A stretch of 64,000 nt of DNA from positions 1-64,000 of the forward strand of contig CAYGJL010000012.1 in NCBI GenBank assembly GCA_964350145.1. Reading direction: 5' to 3'. Both the position numbers and the translations under genes were made by a program. The notes beneath the pieces were generated by a model, which saw nothing but the letters and a program-made list of their open reading frames with translations, ran no database searches and was not told where the DNA came from. Shown one piece after another: positions 24,496 to 33,045 of this stretch (the first letter of the stretch is position 1; every line of letters begins with the position of its first letter). Source of the DNA: JACDCY01 sp964350145 (lineage in GTDB: Bacteria; Gemmatimonadota; Gemmatimonadetes; Gemmatimonadales; Gemmatimonadaceae).

Positions 24496-26876
24496 CACGG
24501 CGCGCGCTTCACCGGCAGATTCTCCTCGAAGATCTCGTAGATCCGGCGATACTCGTCGGTCCACGACGATGGCCGCACGAACCCGTGATCCTCCACCGGA
24601 TATACCGCCAGCTCCCACCCGGTCTTGCCCAGCTCGATCAGCCGCTGAGTGAGCCGTACCACGTCCTGGAAGTGCACGTTCGTGTCAACCATGCCGTGCA
24701 GAATCACGAGCGGATCCTCCAGCCCGTGCGCGAAGTAGATCGGGGACGAGCGCTTGTAGGCGAGCGAATCGCCCTGCGGCCGGTTCAGGATGTTGGAGGT
24801 GTAGCCCTCGTTGTAGTGTGCCCAGTCGGTCACGCTGCGCAGCGCGGCGCCCGCGCCGAAATGCTCGGCCTCGGTGAACAACGCCATCAGCGTGATGAAC
24901 CCGCCGTAGCTGCCGCCGTAGATCCCGACGCGGTCACCCGGGATTCCGTGCTCGCGCTCGAGCCAGCGCGCGGCGTCGACGTTGTCCTGAAGATCACGGC
25001 CGCCGAACCAGCGGTAGATCGCGGTGCGCCAGTCGCGCCCGTGGCCCGCCGACGCGCGGTAGTCGAGATCCAGCACGACGTACCCCTTGGACGCGAGCAG
25101 CTGGTTGAACATGTACTCGCGCGGGTAGTTCGACCAGAAGTTGCCGACGTTCTGTAGGTACCCGGCGCCGTGGACGAAGATGACAGCCGCGCCGTTGGGC
25201 TGCGCGCCCATGTCCTGCGGCCGGTAGATGTGCGCGGGAACCTGCACTCCGTCCGAGGCGGGGATGTGCACGATCTCCGGCTTGATCCAGTTGAACGACC
25301 GCCACTCATCCGAGGGCGACAACGTGAGCCGGTGCATCGGCGCGCCCGGCCGATTCTCCGTAAGGAAGAGATCGGGCGGCTGATTGACGTGCGAATACAC
25401 GTTGGCGAGCCAGCGCTGGTCGCGCGAGACCGTGACCTCGTGCCCCCCCGACCAGCTCGTGATCCGGGTGCGATCGCCGCCGCTGACCGACATCCGATAG
25501 AAATGTTGTTCGAACGGCGACGGCTCGTTGGTGTGCAGGTAGAACCAACGCTCGTCGGGCGACAGCTCGACGTCGCGCACTTCCCAGCGGCCGCTGGTGA
25601 GCTGGCGCTTGTCGCTGCCGTCCGGGCGCGACGTGTACAGGTGGGCGAATCCGTCCGCCTCCGACACGTACCAGACGCGCCGTCCTTCGTCGTACCAGCC
25701 GGCGCAGCCGAAGCACGGGCCGGCTACCCACGCCGTGTCACGCAGCACGTCGGTCGCGCGCATGGTGCCAGACGCGTCCACGGTATGGATCGTCCGCGTC
25801 TTGTTGTCGAAGCTCTTGGAGAAGAGCAGGGCGTGCGTCCCGCTCTCGTTCCAGCCGATCGCGCGAGTGAAGCCCAGGGCAGTGTCGCCGCCGAAAGCGC
25901 GAAGCCAGGTGGCGCGGCCGGACGGCAGCGAGATAAAGCCGATGCGGGAGCGTCCCTGCGTGTCACCGACCTTCGTGCGCGGCCGCAGCTCTTCGGTATA
26001 ACCGGATTCGGTCACGTACTGCGGCACGCCCGCTATTTTCGCCCCTTCCGGCTGCGACGTGAGCACGACGATCATGGCGTCCGCCCGTGGGGAGACCGAC
26101 ATCGAGCTGATGCGCTCGTTCTTTCCGAGGAAGATCGGCCGTAGTCGGCGAGCGGCAAGGGCGATCGAATCGACGCGCCTGATGCTGTCGGCCCGCACGC
26201 GGTCGCGTATCGCCTCGAACAGCTCGAGCTGCTGCGCCTCGAGGAAGCCGCGCTGCGTCACGGCTTTCGCGGAATCGGCCCGGCGCGCGGAATCCGCAGC
26301 GCCTCCGAACCGTAAGTCGGTGTGCTGCCGGAGCGAGCCACCGCCCACGTCCACGGAGAACACGTTGTTGTCCCGCACGAAGAAGATGCGAGTGCCGTCG
26401 GCGCTGAACCGCGGATCGCTCTCGCGCCCGACGGTCTCCGTCAGCCGGCGCACGTTTCCGGTGCGCTCATCTATGACGAAGATGTCGCCCTGATATTCCA
26501 CCACTCTCCGGTCACGCCTGGCGGACAGTACTCCGCTCGCTAGCAGCGGGCCGACGGTGTCGAGTTGCGCGTCGGCCACCCGCTCCGGACGGGCGCCGGG
26601 AACCGCGCGCACCCGGTACGCCTGAGGCGTCTCTCTCCAGTCCGCGCCCGCTTCGACCCAGCGGAAATAGATCCAGCGGTTGTCCGCCGACCAGGCGACC
26701 TGCTGGGGGGGACGGCCGTACAGTTCCGGCCCGCGCATGATGTTCGCAATCGTCAGGTCGAAGGGCTGAGTTCTGGTGCTCGCCGGAAGCGGCGGGGGAC
26801 TGGATATCGGCGCCTGTGCGAAGAGCGGAGAGGCGAGGACGAGGGCAGGGATGATGAATCGATGCATGGCAGTCAT
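24495..26876 (-). CDS. S9-family prolyl oligopeptidase (DPP-IV-like), exported
   Basis: From ATG 26876 the protein has 793 residues: signal peptide (ending PLFAQAP), an N-terminal beta-propeller with DPP4-type repeats (for example VAWSADNRWIYFRW and DVELSPDERWFYLHTN), and a C-terminal alpha/beta hydrolase. The triad is Ser656 in GGSYGG, Asp731 in HGMVDTNVHFQD and His764 in EDHGF. It should cleave dipeptides or short peptides in the periplasm. It lies between cstA and the YbdD-type gene, so peptide breakdown and uptake are likely linked. The frame extends upstream to 27044, but that part enters a repeat. Confidence 0.93.
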   Translation of the reverse strand: MTAMHRFIIPALVLASPLFAQAPISSPPPLPASTRTQPFDLTIANIMRGPELYGRPPQQVAWSADNRWIYFRWVEAGADWRETPQAYRVRAVPGARPERVADAQLDTVGPLLASGVLSARRDRRVVEYQGDIFVIDERTGNVRRLTETVGRESDPRFSADGTRIFFVRDNNVFSVDVGGGSLRQHTDLRFGGAADSARRADSAKAVTQRGFLEAQQLELFEAIRDRVRADSIRRVDSIALAARRLRPIFLGKNERISSMSVSPRADAMIVVLTSQPEGAKIAGVPQYVTESGYTEELRPRTKVGDTQGRSRIGFISLPSGRATWLRAFGGDTALGFTRAIGWNESGTHALLFSKSFDNKTRTIHTVDASGTMRATDVLRDTAWVAGPCFGCAGWYDEGRRVWYVSEADGFAHLYTSRPDGSDKRQLTSGRWEVRDVELSPDERWFYLHTNEPSPFEQHFYRMSVSGGDRTRITSWSGGHEVTVSRDQRWLANVYSHVNQPPDLFLTENRPGAPMHRLTLSPSDEWRSFNWIKPEIVHIPASDGVQVPAHIYRPQDMGAQPNGAAVIFVHGAGYLQNVGNFWSNYPREYMFNQLLASKGYVVLDLDYRASAGHGRDWRTAIYRWFGGRDLQDNVDAARWLEREHGIPGDRVGIYGGSYGGFITLMALFTEAEHFGAGAALRSVTDWAHYNEGYTSNILNRPQGDSLAYKRSSPIYFAHGLEDPLVILHGMVDTNVHFQDVVRLTQRLIELGKTGWELAVYPVEDHGFVRPSSWTDEYRRIYEIFEENLPVKRAP

Positions 26877-26902
26877 TGGAAAGGGAAATTCAGGGAAAGA
26901 CG

Positions 26903-27056
26903 CTGCGTCCTGCGTCCTGCGTCCTAGCAGGATTCTGGTGAGCTGACGGTTGGTGCGGTACCACTTGCATCTCACAAGGAATCTCTCGGCCGGTGGTCCT
27001 GACAGCGCCGCGAAGTGAGCCGAAAGCCCGACAGGACGCAGCACGCAGGACGCAGG
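26903..27056. repeat. Long-range inverted repeat between cstA and the S9 peptidase (family 5)
   Basis: Three direct copies of a ctgcgtc-type word at 26903-26925 pair with the segment at 27034-27056, with one mismatch in 23. The arms are 108 bp apart. It nearly fills the intercistronic gap, so the peptidase message may be separately controlled. Confidence 0.75.
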
Positions 27057-27063
27057 GTAGCTC

Positions 27064-29118
27064 TCATGCCGCCCGCTCGAAAGCTACTTCAGTCGAAACC
27101 GCAACTTTCCGCCCGGACAATACCAACCACCATTCATGCGCGGCGGCAACGATAACCACAACCACCGCCACCATGAACGCCCCTGCTACGAGCGCGTTGA
27201 GATAATCGTTGAATATCATGTGCCGCGCGGCCCCCACGGTCGCGACTCCGGCGGGCAGCTCGCCCGTCGCTATCCGCTCCGACAGCCACCGCGCGTGCGA
27301 CAGGAATCCCAGCCGGGGCTCGGCCGCGAAGATCTTGATCCAGCCGGCCGACAGCGTCACCGTCGCGACCCACGCCAGCGGTGCGAGCGTGACCCAGGCG
27401 TACCGCGCCTTGCCCATCTTGATGATGATCGTCGTGCCCACGCACAGCGCGACGGCGGCGAGCAGCTGATTGGAGATTCCGAACAGCGGCCAGAGCGAGT
27501 TTATCCCGCCGAGCGGGTCCACGACTCCCTGATACAGGAAGTGCCCCCACATCGCCACGAAGATCGCGCTGCTGATGATGATCGCCGGGTACCACGACGT
27601 GCGGCCGAGCGGCGCCCAGACGTTCTTGCCGATGTCCTGCACGATAAATCGCCCGATTCGCGTCGCCGAGTCGAGCACGGTGAGCACGAACAGCGCCTCG
27701 AACATGATCGCGAAGTGGTACCACACGGCCATGGATGACGCGCCGCCGAGCACGCTCGAGAAGATCGTCGCCATCCCGATCGCCAGGCTCGGCGCGCCGC
27801 CCGTGCGCGACAGCACCGTCTGCTCCTGGATGTTGCGGGTCAGGACGTCGATCTGGTCCGGTGTGACCGTGAATCCCCAGGAGGAGATCACCTGCGCGGC
27901 GCTCGCGCTGGTCGCGCCGATGGCGGACGCGGGCGCGTTGATCGCGAAGAAGATTCCGGGCTCGAGCACGCAGGCGGCGATCAGCGCCAGGATCGCGACC
28001 AGCGATTCGGTGAGCATCGCGCCGAAGCCGATGAAGCGCGCGTCGGCCTCGTTCTGGATCATCTTGGGCGTAGTGCCCGAGGCGACGAGCGAGTGGAAGC
28101 CCGAGATCGCGCCGCACGCGATCGTGACAAATGCGAAGGGGAAGATCTTGCCGGCGAAGATCGGGCCGGTGCCGTCGGTGAACTGCGTGAACGCCGGCAT
28201 CTGCAGGGGCGGCAGCAGGATCAGGACTCCGATCGCGAGCGCGATCACGACTCCGATCTTCACGAACGCGGAGATGTAGTCGCGCGGGGCGAGCAGCAGC
28301 CATACCGGCAGCACCGACGCCGCGAAGCCGTACGCCATCAGCGATCGGGCCAGCGTCCTTCCGCTCCAGGTGAACATCGGCGCGAGCGTCGCGCTGTCCG
28401 CGACCCACTGGCCGGCGTACACCGCGACCACGAGCAGCACGAGCCCGATCATGCTCGCTTCGATGATGCGTCCGGGCCGGATAAACCGCAGGTACACGCC
28501 GACGAACATCGCGACCGGCATCGTAAAGATGACCGTGGCGGTACCCCACGGGCTCACCTTCAAGGCGTTGACGACCACGAGACCGAGCACGGCGACGATG
28601 ATGATCATGATGCCGAGCACCGCCAGCAGCGCGGCGGCGCCCGCGACGGGGCCGATCTCCTCCCGCGCCATCTGTCCGAGCGACTTGCCGTCGCGCCGGA
28701 TGGAGCCCGCGAGGATGACCATGTCCTGCACCGCGCCGGCGACCGCGACGCCGACGATGATCCAGAGCGCGGCCGGGAGAAAGCCGAATTGGGCGGCGAG
28801 CGTCGGTCCGACGAGCGGGCCCGGGCCGGCGATCGTGGCGAAGTGGTGGCCGAAGACGATCCACTTGTGCGTCGGGACGTAGTCGCAGCCGTCCGTGAGA
28901 CGCAGGGCCGGCGTGGGACGCTCGGGGTCGAGCGCGAACACCTTGGCCGCTATGAACCGGCTGTAGAATCGGTACGCAACCAGGTACGTGGACACGGCCG
29001 CGACCAGGAGCCAGGCCGCGCTGATCGTCTCGCCCCGCGATAGGGCGAGAACGGCGAAGGCGAGGGCGCCGGCGAGGGCGACTCCCGACCACAAGACGAT
29101 GGAGGTGAGTTTGCGCAT
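27064..29118 (-). CDS. cstA: Carbon starvation protein CstA (peptide/pyruvate transporter family)
   Basis: A 684-aa membrane protein with about sixteen to eighteen hydrophobic segments. Family landmarks include THKWIVFGHHFATIAGPGPL, GPTLAAQFGF, GSIRRDGKSLGQMAREEIG, and ISGFHSLVASGTTPK. CstA-family proteins take up peptides or pyruvate when carbon is short. Downstream on the same strand are the S9 peptidase and the YbdD-type protein. Upstream is a hairpin repeat (29152-29250) and the divergent lipoprotein gene. Confidence 0.96.
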   Translation of the reverse strand: MRKLTSIVLWSGVALAGALAFAVLALSRGETISAAWLLVAAVSTYLVAYRFYSRFIAAKVFALDPERPTPALRLTDGCDYVPTHKWIVFGHHFATIAGPGPLVGPTLAAQFGFLPAALWIIVGVAVAGAVQDMVILAGSIRRDGKSLGQMAREEIGPVAGAAALLAVLGIMIIIVAVLGLVVVNALKVSPWGTATVIFTMPVAMFVGVYLRFIRPGRIIEASMIGLVLLVVAVYAGQWVADSATLAPMFTWSGRTLARSLMAYGFAASVLPVWLLLAPRDYISAFVKIGVVIALAIGVLILLPPLQMPAFTQFTDGTGPIFAGKIFPFAFVTIACGAISGFHSLVASGTTPKMIQNEADARFIGFGAMLTESLVAILALIAACVLEPGIFFAINAPASAIGATSASAAQVISSWGFTVTPDQIDVLTRNIQEQTVLSRTGGAPSLAIGMATIFSSVLGGASSMAVWYHFAIMFEALFVLTVLDSATRIGRFIVQDIGKNVWAPLGRTSWYPAIIISSAIFVAMWGHFLYQGVVDPLGGINSLWPLFGISNQLLAAVALCVGTTIIIKMGKARYAWVTLAPLAWVATVTLSAGWIKIFAAEPRLGFLSHARWLSERIATGELPAGVATVGAARHMIFNDYLNALVAGAFMVAVVVVIVAAAHEWWLVLSGRKVAVSTEVAFERAA

Positions 29119-29151
29119 TGCTCGGAGTGGGCGGGCTCCTGGAATGTGGAT

Positions 29152-29250
29152 GGGGGATCCAAGTTTGGAGTGTGGCAGTGAGGAGGAGTGAGTGAGGAGT
29201 TACTCCTTACTCTCCCCTCCGAACTGCCACACTCCTCACTTGGATTCCCC
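29152..29250. repeat. Intergenic hairpin repeat (family 3)
   Basis: The 28-base arm at 29152-29179 pairs with 29223-29250 with three mismatches. It contains atccaagtttggagtgtgg. The same arm occurs at 61593-61691. Purine-rich gagg/gagt words fill the interior. It lies between the divergent cstA and lipoprotein genes. Confidence 0.85.
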
Positions 29251-29306
29251 GGCATCACTCCAGGAATCCGCTGCAGCCAAATTGAGCCGCAGCTAGTTTT
29301 CCCGCA

Positions 29307-29948
29307 ATGCGATCAGTCCTTCAAATTTTAGTCGCAGGCCTCATGCTTGGCGCGTGCGCGACGGCACAACAGGGGCCGAGCGAGGAAGAGCAAGCCAACG
29401 TCCGCCTGGGCGGCGACGCCGTGGTCGTCCTGCCGCTGCAACGCATCGCGCCCACCGCGTCCGCGGCCATGCCGCCGCAGCTCGCGAATCTCGCGTGGCC
29501 ACTGCTGCGCGAGAGCTTCAACGACACGCTCCGCAGCGCGTTCACTACGCGCGCGATCGCGGAGACGTGGGTCTGGCCAGCCGAGCTTCGCCAGGCGCAC
29601 CGCCAGAACCCCGCGCTGCTGCCCGATCCGTTCGAGCTGTCGGTGGGCGCGCTCCGCGGGATGCGGCTCGAGCCCGACACGGACCTGCCAGAGCGGCTCG
29701 GCGGGGAGCTGCGCACGCTGCTGGCCGTGTCCGAAGGGCGGCGCTACTTCCTCCTCCCGCTCGACATGACCCTCTCGCATGGTCCGGGAGGATTCACCGC
29801 CAGCGGCCAGGCGATTCTGGTGGACGGGCGCAGGCAGCGCGTCGTCTGGGCCAGGCGAATGACCGGCGCGGCCGCGCCCACGGCCGAAGGCGCGCTCCAG
29901 GCTTACGCGGGATCGCTGGCGATCCTGTTCATGGAGAGCGCGCCCTAG
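29307..29948 (+). CDS. Putative lipoprotein of unknown function
   Basis: A 213-aa protein with signal and lipobox-like LMLGAC near residue 17. The mature part has an alpha/beta pattern (VVVLPLQRIAP, YFLLPLDMTLSHG, QRVVWARRMTG) that resembles periplasmic lipoproteins which assemble into outer-membrane complexes, but no family can be named. The next gene starts one base after its stop, so both are probably in one operon with the phosphoesterase and SprT-like genes. Confidence 0.65.
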   Translation: MRSVLQILVAGLMLGACATAQQGPSEEEQANVRLGGDAVVVLPLQRIAPTASAAMPPQLANLAWPLLRESFNDTLRSAFTTRAIAETWVWPAELRQAHRQNPALLPDPFELSVGALRGMRLEPDTDLPERLGGELRTLLAVSEGRRYFLLPLDMTLSHGPGGFTASGQAILVDGRRQRVVWARRMTGAAAPTAEGALQAYAGSLAILFMESAP

Positions 29949-29949
29949 C

Positions 29950-30807
29950 ATGAGCAAAGAAGGGATGACCACGATCTTCCACGCCTCGGACCTCCACTTC
30001 GGCCGGCCGGTCGTGCCGGAGCAGATCGAGGCGATCGAGACGCTGATCCAGGAAGGAGAGTTCGACGTCGTCGCCGTCTCGGGTGACGTGAGCCAGCGCG
30101 CGCGGGCCGGTGAGTTCCAGCGCGCGGCGGTGTTTCTGCGCGACGCGCAGAAGGTCAGCCAGACGATCATCGTCCCGGGGAATCACGACGTGCGCTGGTG
30201 GCGCGCGCCGCTCGGGATCGGTCCGTACCCCAAAATCTTCGACGCGTACAAGAAGTGGGTGTATCACGATCTGGAGCCCGTGCTGAGCATTCCGGGTGTG
30301 TCGCTCGTGGGTTTGAACACGTCGCACGGCGTGACGTATCGCACGCTCACCTGGAACGTGCGCGACATCTCCATCATCGGCTACGTGACGCGTGCGCAGC
30401 TCGAGAAGCTGCGGGAGAAGTTCGACCGCGCGCCCGCGGACGACGCGCGCGTCGTGGTGATGCACCACAACCCGGTGAAGGGCGAGCTGTCGCAGCGGCA
30501 CGGGCTCAAGAACACGCAGCGCATACTCGGCGCGTTCGCCGAGATGGGCGTGGACGTCGTGCTGTGCGGCCACGACCACCAGGAAGCGGTGCACTACATC
30601 GAGCACACCAACAAGGGCACGGTGATCTCGACCGCGGGCACCGTGTCGAACCGGTCGCGCGGCGGGCGCCCCTCGTCGGTGAACCTCATCACCGTGCTGC
30701 CGGCGGCGATTGAGGTGACGACGATGGTGTGGTCCCAGAAACAGGGGACGTTCGTCCGCGGGCCGCATCGGTCTTTTGACCGCGCGGTGCCCGCGAAGAC
30801 CGCGTGA
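29950..30807 (+). CDS. Calcineurin-like metallophosphoesterase (CpdA-like)
   Basis: A 285-aa cytoplasmic enzyme with the full set of binuclear metal motifs: ASDLHFG (about residue 13), VSGDVSQ, VPGNHDVRW, VVMHHNP and LCGHDHQEA. The order and spacing fit class III cyclic nucleotide phosphodiesterases related to CpdA, although related enzymes hydrolyse other phosphodiesters. Its last codons overlap the next start by four bases (GTGA). Confidence 0.9.
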   Translation: MSKEGMTTIFHASDLHFGRPVVPEQIEAIETLIQEGEFDVVAVSGDVSQRARAGEFQRAAVFLRDAQKVSQTIIVPGNHDVRWWRAPLGIGPYPKIFDAYKKWVYHDLEPVLSIPGVSLVGLNTSHGVTYRTLTWNVRDISIIGYVTRAQLEKLREKFDRAPADDARVVVMHHNPVKGELSQRHGLKNTQRILGAFAEMGVDVVLCGHDHQEAVHYIEHTNKGTVISTAGTVSNRSRGGRPSSVNLITVLPAAIEVTTMVWSQKQGTFVRGPHRSFDRAVPAKTA

Positions 30808-31475
30808 CAGCCGCGGTACAGCTTGGCCTCGAGCTGCCTGTCGGCGACGACGATCTGAGCTCCCGCCTGTACGCGCTCGGCCTCGATCCCAACGTCAGGG
30901 TCGCACTCACCGACAACAGCACGACGATGGTCAGCTTCGGCGATGGCTGGCTGCGGGTCCATCGTGGCTACTCGTCCGCCGGTGACGAAGTCGTGAGCGC
31001 GATCGTGCGCTTCGCGCGAGCGAGACGGCGTGACAGCAGGTCCGAGGCGAAGCGGGTGCTGTTGAGCTACGCGTCGGTGCTGCCCGGCCGGCGCGCGCGG
31101 CTGCGGTGCGAGGCGACGCATCGGGCTGACGAGCCGTATGCCGCGCGGCTCACAGCGGCGCACGCCGAGCTGAACGAACAATTCTTCGATGGCGCGCTCA
31201 AGACGATGACGATCCGCGTGTCGCGGCGGATGAAGCGAAAGCTCGGGCACTATTCGCTGGCGTCTGCCGAGCTGCAGGCCGACATCGCCATCGCGCGCAG
31301 GCACATTCGGCGCGACTCGTGGGAGGATGTCGTTCACACGCTGCTACACGAGATGGTGCATCAGTGGCAGCAGGAGACGGGTTTGCCTGTGGCGCATGAC
31401 CGCGCCTTTCGCGGCAAGGCACGTGCAGTGGGAACCGATCCCCGTGCGGTGCTGAAGGAACCGGTGAGCGGTTAG
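30804..31475 (+). CDS. SprT-like zinc metalloprotease domain protein
   Basis: A 223-aa protein. Residues about 105-215 form the SprT-like domain: LNEQFFDGAL, then the zinc motif HEMVH (His182, Glu183, His186) and a later His198 in PVAHDRAF as the probable third ligand. SprT-like domains occur in SPRTN-type proteases and in uncharacterised bacterial proteins. The first 100 residues are not recognised. Two 3' fragments of this gene recur downstream at 34.2 and 36.9 kb as part of a tandem duplication. Confidence 0.85.
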   Translation: MTAAVQLGLELPVGDDDLSSRLYALGLDPNVRVALTDNSTTMVSFGDGWLRVHRGYSSAGDEVVSAIVRFARARRRDSRSEAKRVLLSYASVLPGRRARLRCEATHRADEPYAARLTAAHAELNEQFFDGALKTMTIRVSRRMKRKLGHYSLASAELQADIAIARRHIRRDSWEDVVHTLLHEMVHQWQQETGLPVAHDRAFRGKARAVGTDPRAVLKEPVSG

Positions 31476-32297
31476 TTATCTCTTCGGCAGTACCGAGCCC
31501 GTCGTGAAGCGTGTGGTGATGAAGACCGCCGCGCACGCGTCGCCGACGGCCTCGATCGGCAACTGCGACGGTCCACGGTAGACTTCCATCGTCTCGATCT
31601 CATTGGCCTTGATCTGGCTCAGAGTCTGAATGGCCGTCGCTCCGCCGATGCGTTGTCCATCGATGAAGAGGGCAAGCCAGAGGTGCCGCTCCTCCGGACG
31701 ACGTTTCTGGTTCCAGATGGAATTCCCTTCGCAACGGGCGATCCGAACGAACATGTAACCGTCATCCCGCCAATTCACCGTCACCCCGGGCGCGGAAGAC
31801 ATCAGCTCCATTGCCGAATTCCTTCCGGATCTCTCGATATCTTCGCGAGTGAAATAAGTGCCAGGCCGTTTTGCGCGACGCTCGTAGAAGTCGTCGAACC
31901 TGCCGGTGTGCTGGTAGCGCAGTGGCTTCCCGTATGGCAGTACCGCTTCCGTCACCACAGGTGCCAGCTGCTGGACGGTTCGGAGCATTCGGAGCGTCGC
32001 AGAGCGGGTCTCTCCCGCTTGAAGCGTCAGCGTCGTATCAAGCGGCGCAAACCCGACCGCGCGCGCTTGCAGCCGTAGCTGCCCAATCGGCGCCGCGTCC
32101 ATCACAAAGCGACCGGCCGAGTCGGATCGGGTGGCCAATAACGATCCGGCGGCAGTTATTTCAGCGTCGATGACAGGCGAGCCATCGTTGGCTACGAGTT
32201 GCCCAACCAGTCGGGAGGAATACGCTTGTGCGCCCGCCAGCGTCGGAGCAAGGGCGAGCAAAACAGCCGCTGCCTGCATTCCAAGCAGTAATCGCAT
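31476..32297 (-). CDS. Secreted carboxypeptidase-regulatory/TonB-plug protein, copy A
   Basis: A 273-aa protein from ATG 32297, preceded by aggaga. Signal peptide ends near AGAQA. Residues about 28-105 are a CarboxypepD_reg-like beta-sandwich (LVANDGSPVIDAEITAAG, SDSAGRFVMD). A linker carries GKPLRYQHTGRFDDFYERRA. Residues about 150-265 are a TonB-receptor plug (FTREDIERSGRNSAMELM, NEIETMEVYRGPSQLP). No beta-barrel follows, so it cannot be a complete TonB receptor. Two close paralogues follow in this array and a larger relative lies at 44455-46239. Confidence 0.85.
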   Translation of the reverse strand: MRLLLGMQAAAVLLALAPTLAGAQAYSSRLVGQLVANDGSPVIDAEITAAGSLLATRSDSAGRFVMDAAPIGQLRLQARAVGFAPLDTTLTLQAGETRSATLRMLRTVQQLAPVVTEAVLPYGKPLRYQHTGRFDDFYERRAKRPGTYFTREDIERSGRNSAMELMSSAPGVTVNWRDDGYMFVRIARCEGNSIWNQKRRPEERHLWLALFIDGQRIGGATAIQTLSQIKANEIETMEVYRGPSQLPIEAVGDACAAVFITTRFTTGSVLPKR

Positions 32298-32375
32298 TCT
32301 CCTAGTCTCCCGCGTCAACGTACAGCCCCTTGATGCAATCGACCATTGTTGTTGGTGCCGATACCAGACTGTCTC

Positions 32376-32424
32376 CTGCCGGGGGATGATGCGCACCGTC
32401 CGATTCTTTTTACCCCCGGCGGTC
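32376..32424 (-). promoter_or_regulatory. Conserved intercistronic hairpin before plug gene A
   Basis: tgccggggg on the left and acccccggc on the right can pair around a loop with a T-rich stretch. The same structure occurs in block B at 35261-35306, between the matching genes. Conservation may only reflect duplication, but the stem bases are kept while the loop has changed, which suggests a processing or attenuation role. Confidence 0.4.
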
Positions 32425-32468
32425 GACTAGGTCCCTTCTGCAATCCCTTCTCCGTCTTTTCGGGTCGG

Positions 32469-33020
32469 TCAGATTGTAAGGATCGCTGCGTCTCGTCGAA
32501 GGATCGCCGCTCGCTCCTTCGTGTACGCCCGAGCGACCAAATAGCCCTCGCACTTCTCACTGCTCGTTATCCCATCGTTGGGTGCTGTGGCGAATAAAGC
32601 GGAGAACAATCGGGTAGGAGCATCGAGGACCGCTTTTATTGCCATTTCATTCTCGATCATCAAGGTAGGGAAAAGGTCGGACAGGGCAACGTTAAGCGGT
32701 TTTTTCCCTGACGGCGACCATGATGCCACTATTAGCTGTGAGACACCGATAGCGGGCGTCATTACCCCGTCAGGCCGAACCGTGGCGACCGTAGCCGCGA
32801 GCGTCTGCTCGCAGTTGCCAAGGAGGACGCAGGGGCCGCTGCCCCCATTGTCGTTACAGTAGGCACCAGATCCCGGCGCCGGTGGGTGCGCTCGCACGCA
32901 ACGCATTTGATCTTCCGAACAGTACCAACATAATTGCGCTTCGGCGATCGACGCCATGCCAATCAGCACTACGAACCCGGCCACGAGCATTGAAGGAACG
33001 TTCATTCGGTTTCTCGACAT
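32469..33020 (-). CDS. Cys-rich secreted protein, copy A
   Basis: A 183-aa protein with signal peptide (cleavage near AEAQ). The mature N-terminus has CWYC, then single cysteines in MRCVR, AYCND, GPCVL and GNCEQ, six or more in about 40 residues. The remaining part contains LAATVATVRPDGVMTPAIG and a lone Cys in KCEGY. This suggests a small disulfide domain fused to a second domain. I do not recognise the family. A GGAGGG site precedes the ATG. A paralogue lies at 35351-35914. Confidence 0.7.
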   Translation of the reverse strand: MSRNRMNVPSMLVAGFVVLIGMASIAEAQLCWYCSEDQMRCVRAHPPAPGSGAYCNDNGGSGPCVLLGNCEQTLAATVATVRPDGVMTPAIGVSQLIVASWSPSGKKPLNVALSDLFPTLMIENEMAIKAVLDAPTRLFSALFATAPNDGITSSEKCEGYLVARAYTKERAAILRRDAAILTI

Positions 33021-33045
33021 CGTGCCCTCCCCATGGAAGAAATGC

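Noticed and set aside
24496..24618. N-terminal extension of the YbdD-type protein
   Set aside because: It lies inside the S9 peptidase gene; the one-base TGATG overlap and the family length fix the start at 24495.
27134..29092. 652-codon minus-strand frame inside cstA
   Set aside because: Its composition is a shifted reading of cstA (Arg-rich low-complexity), whereas the cstA frame has all family motifs.
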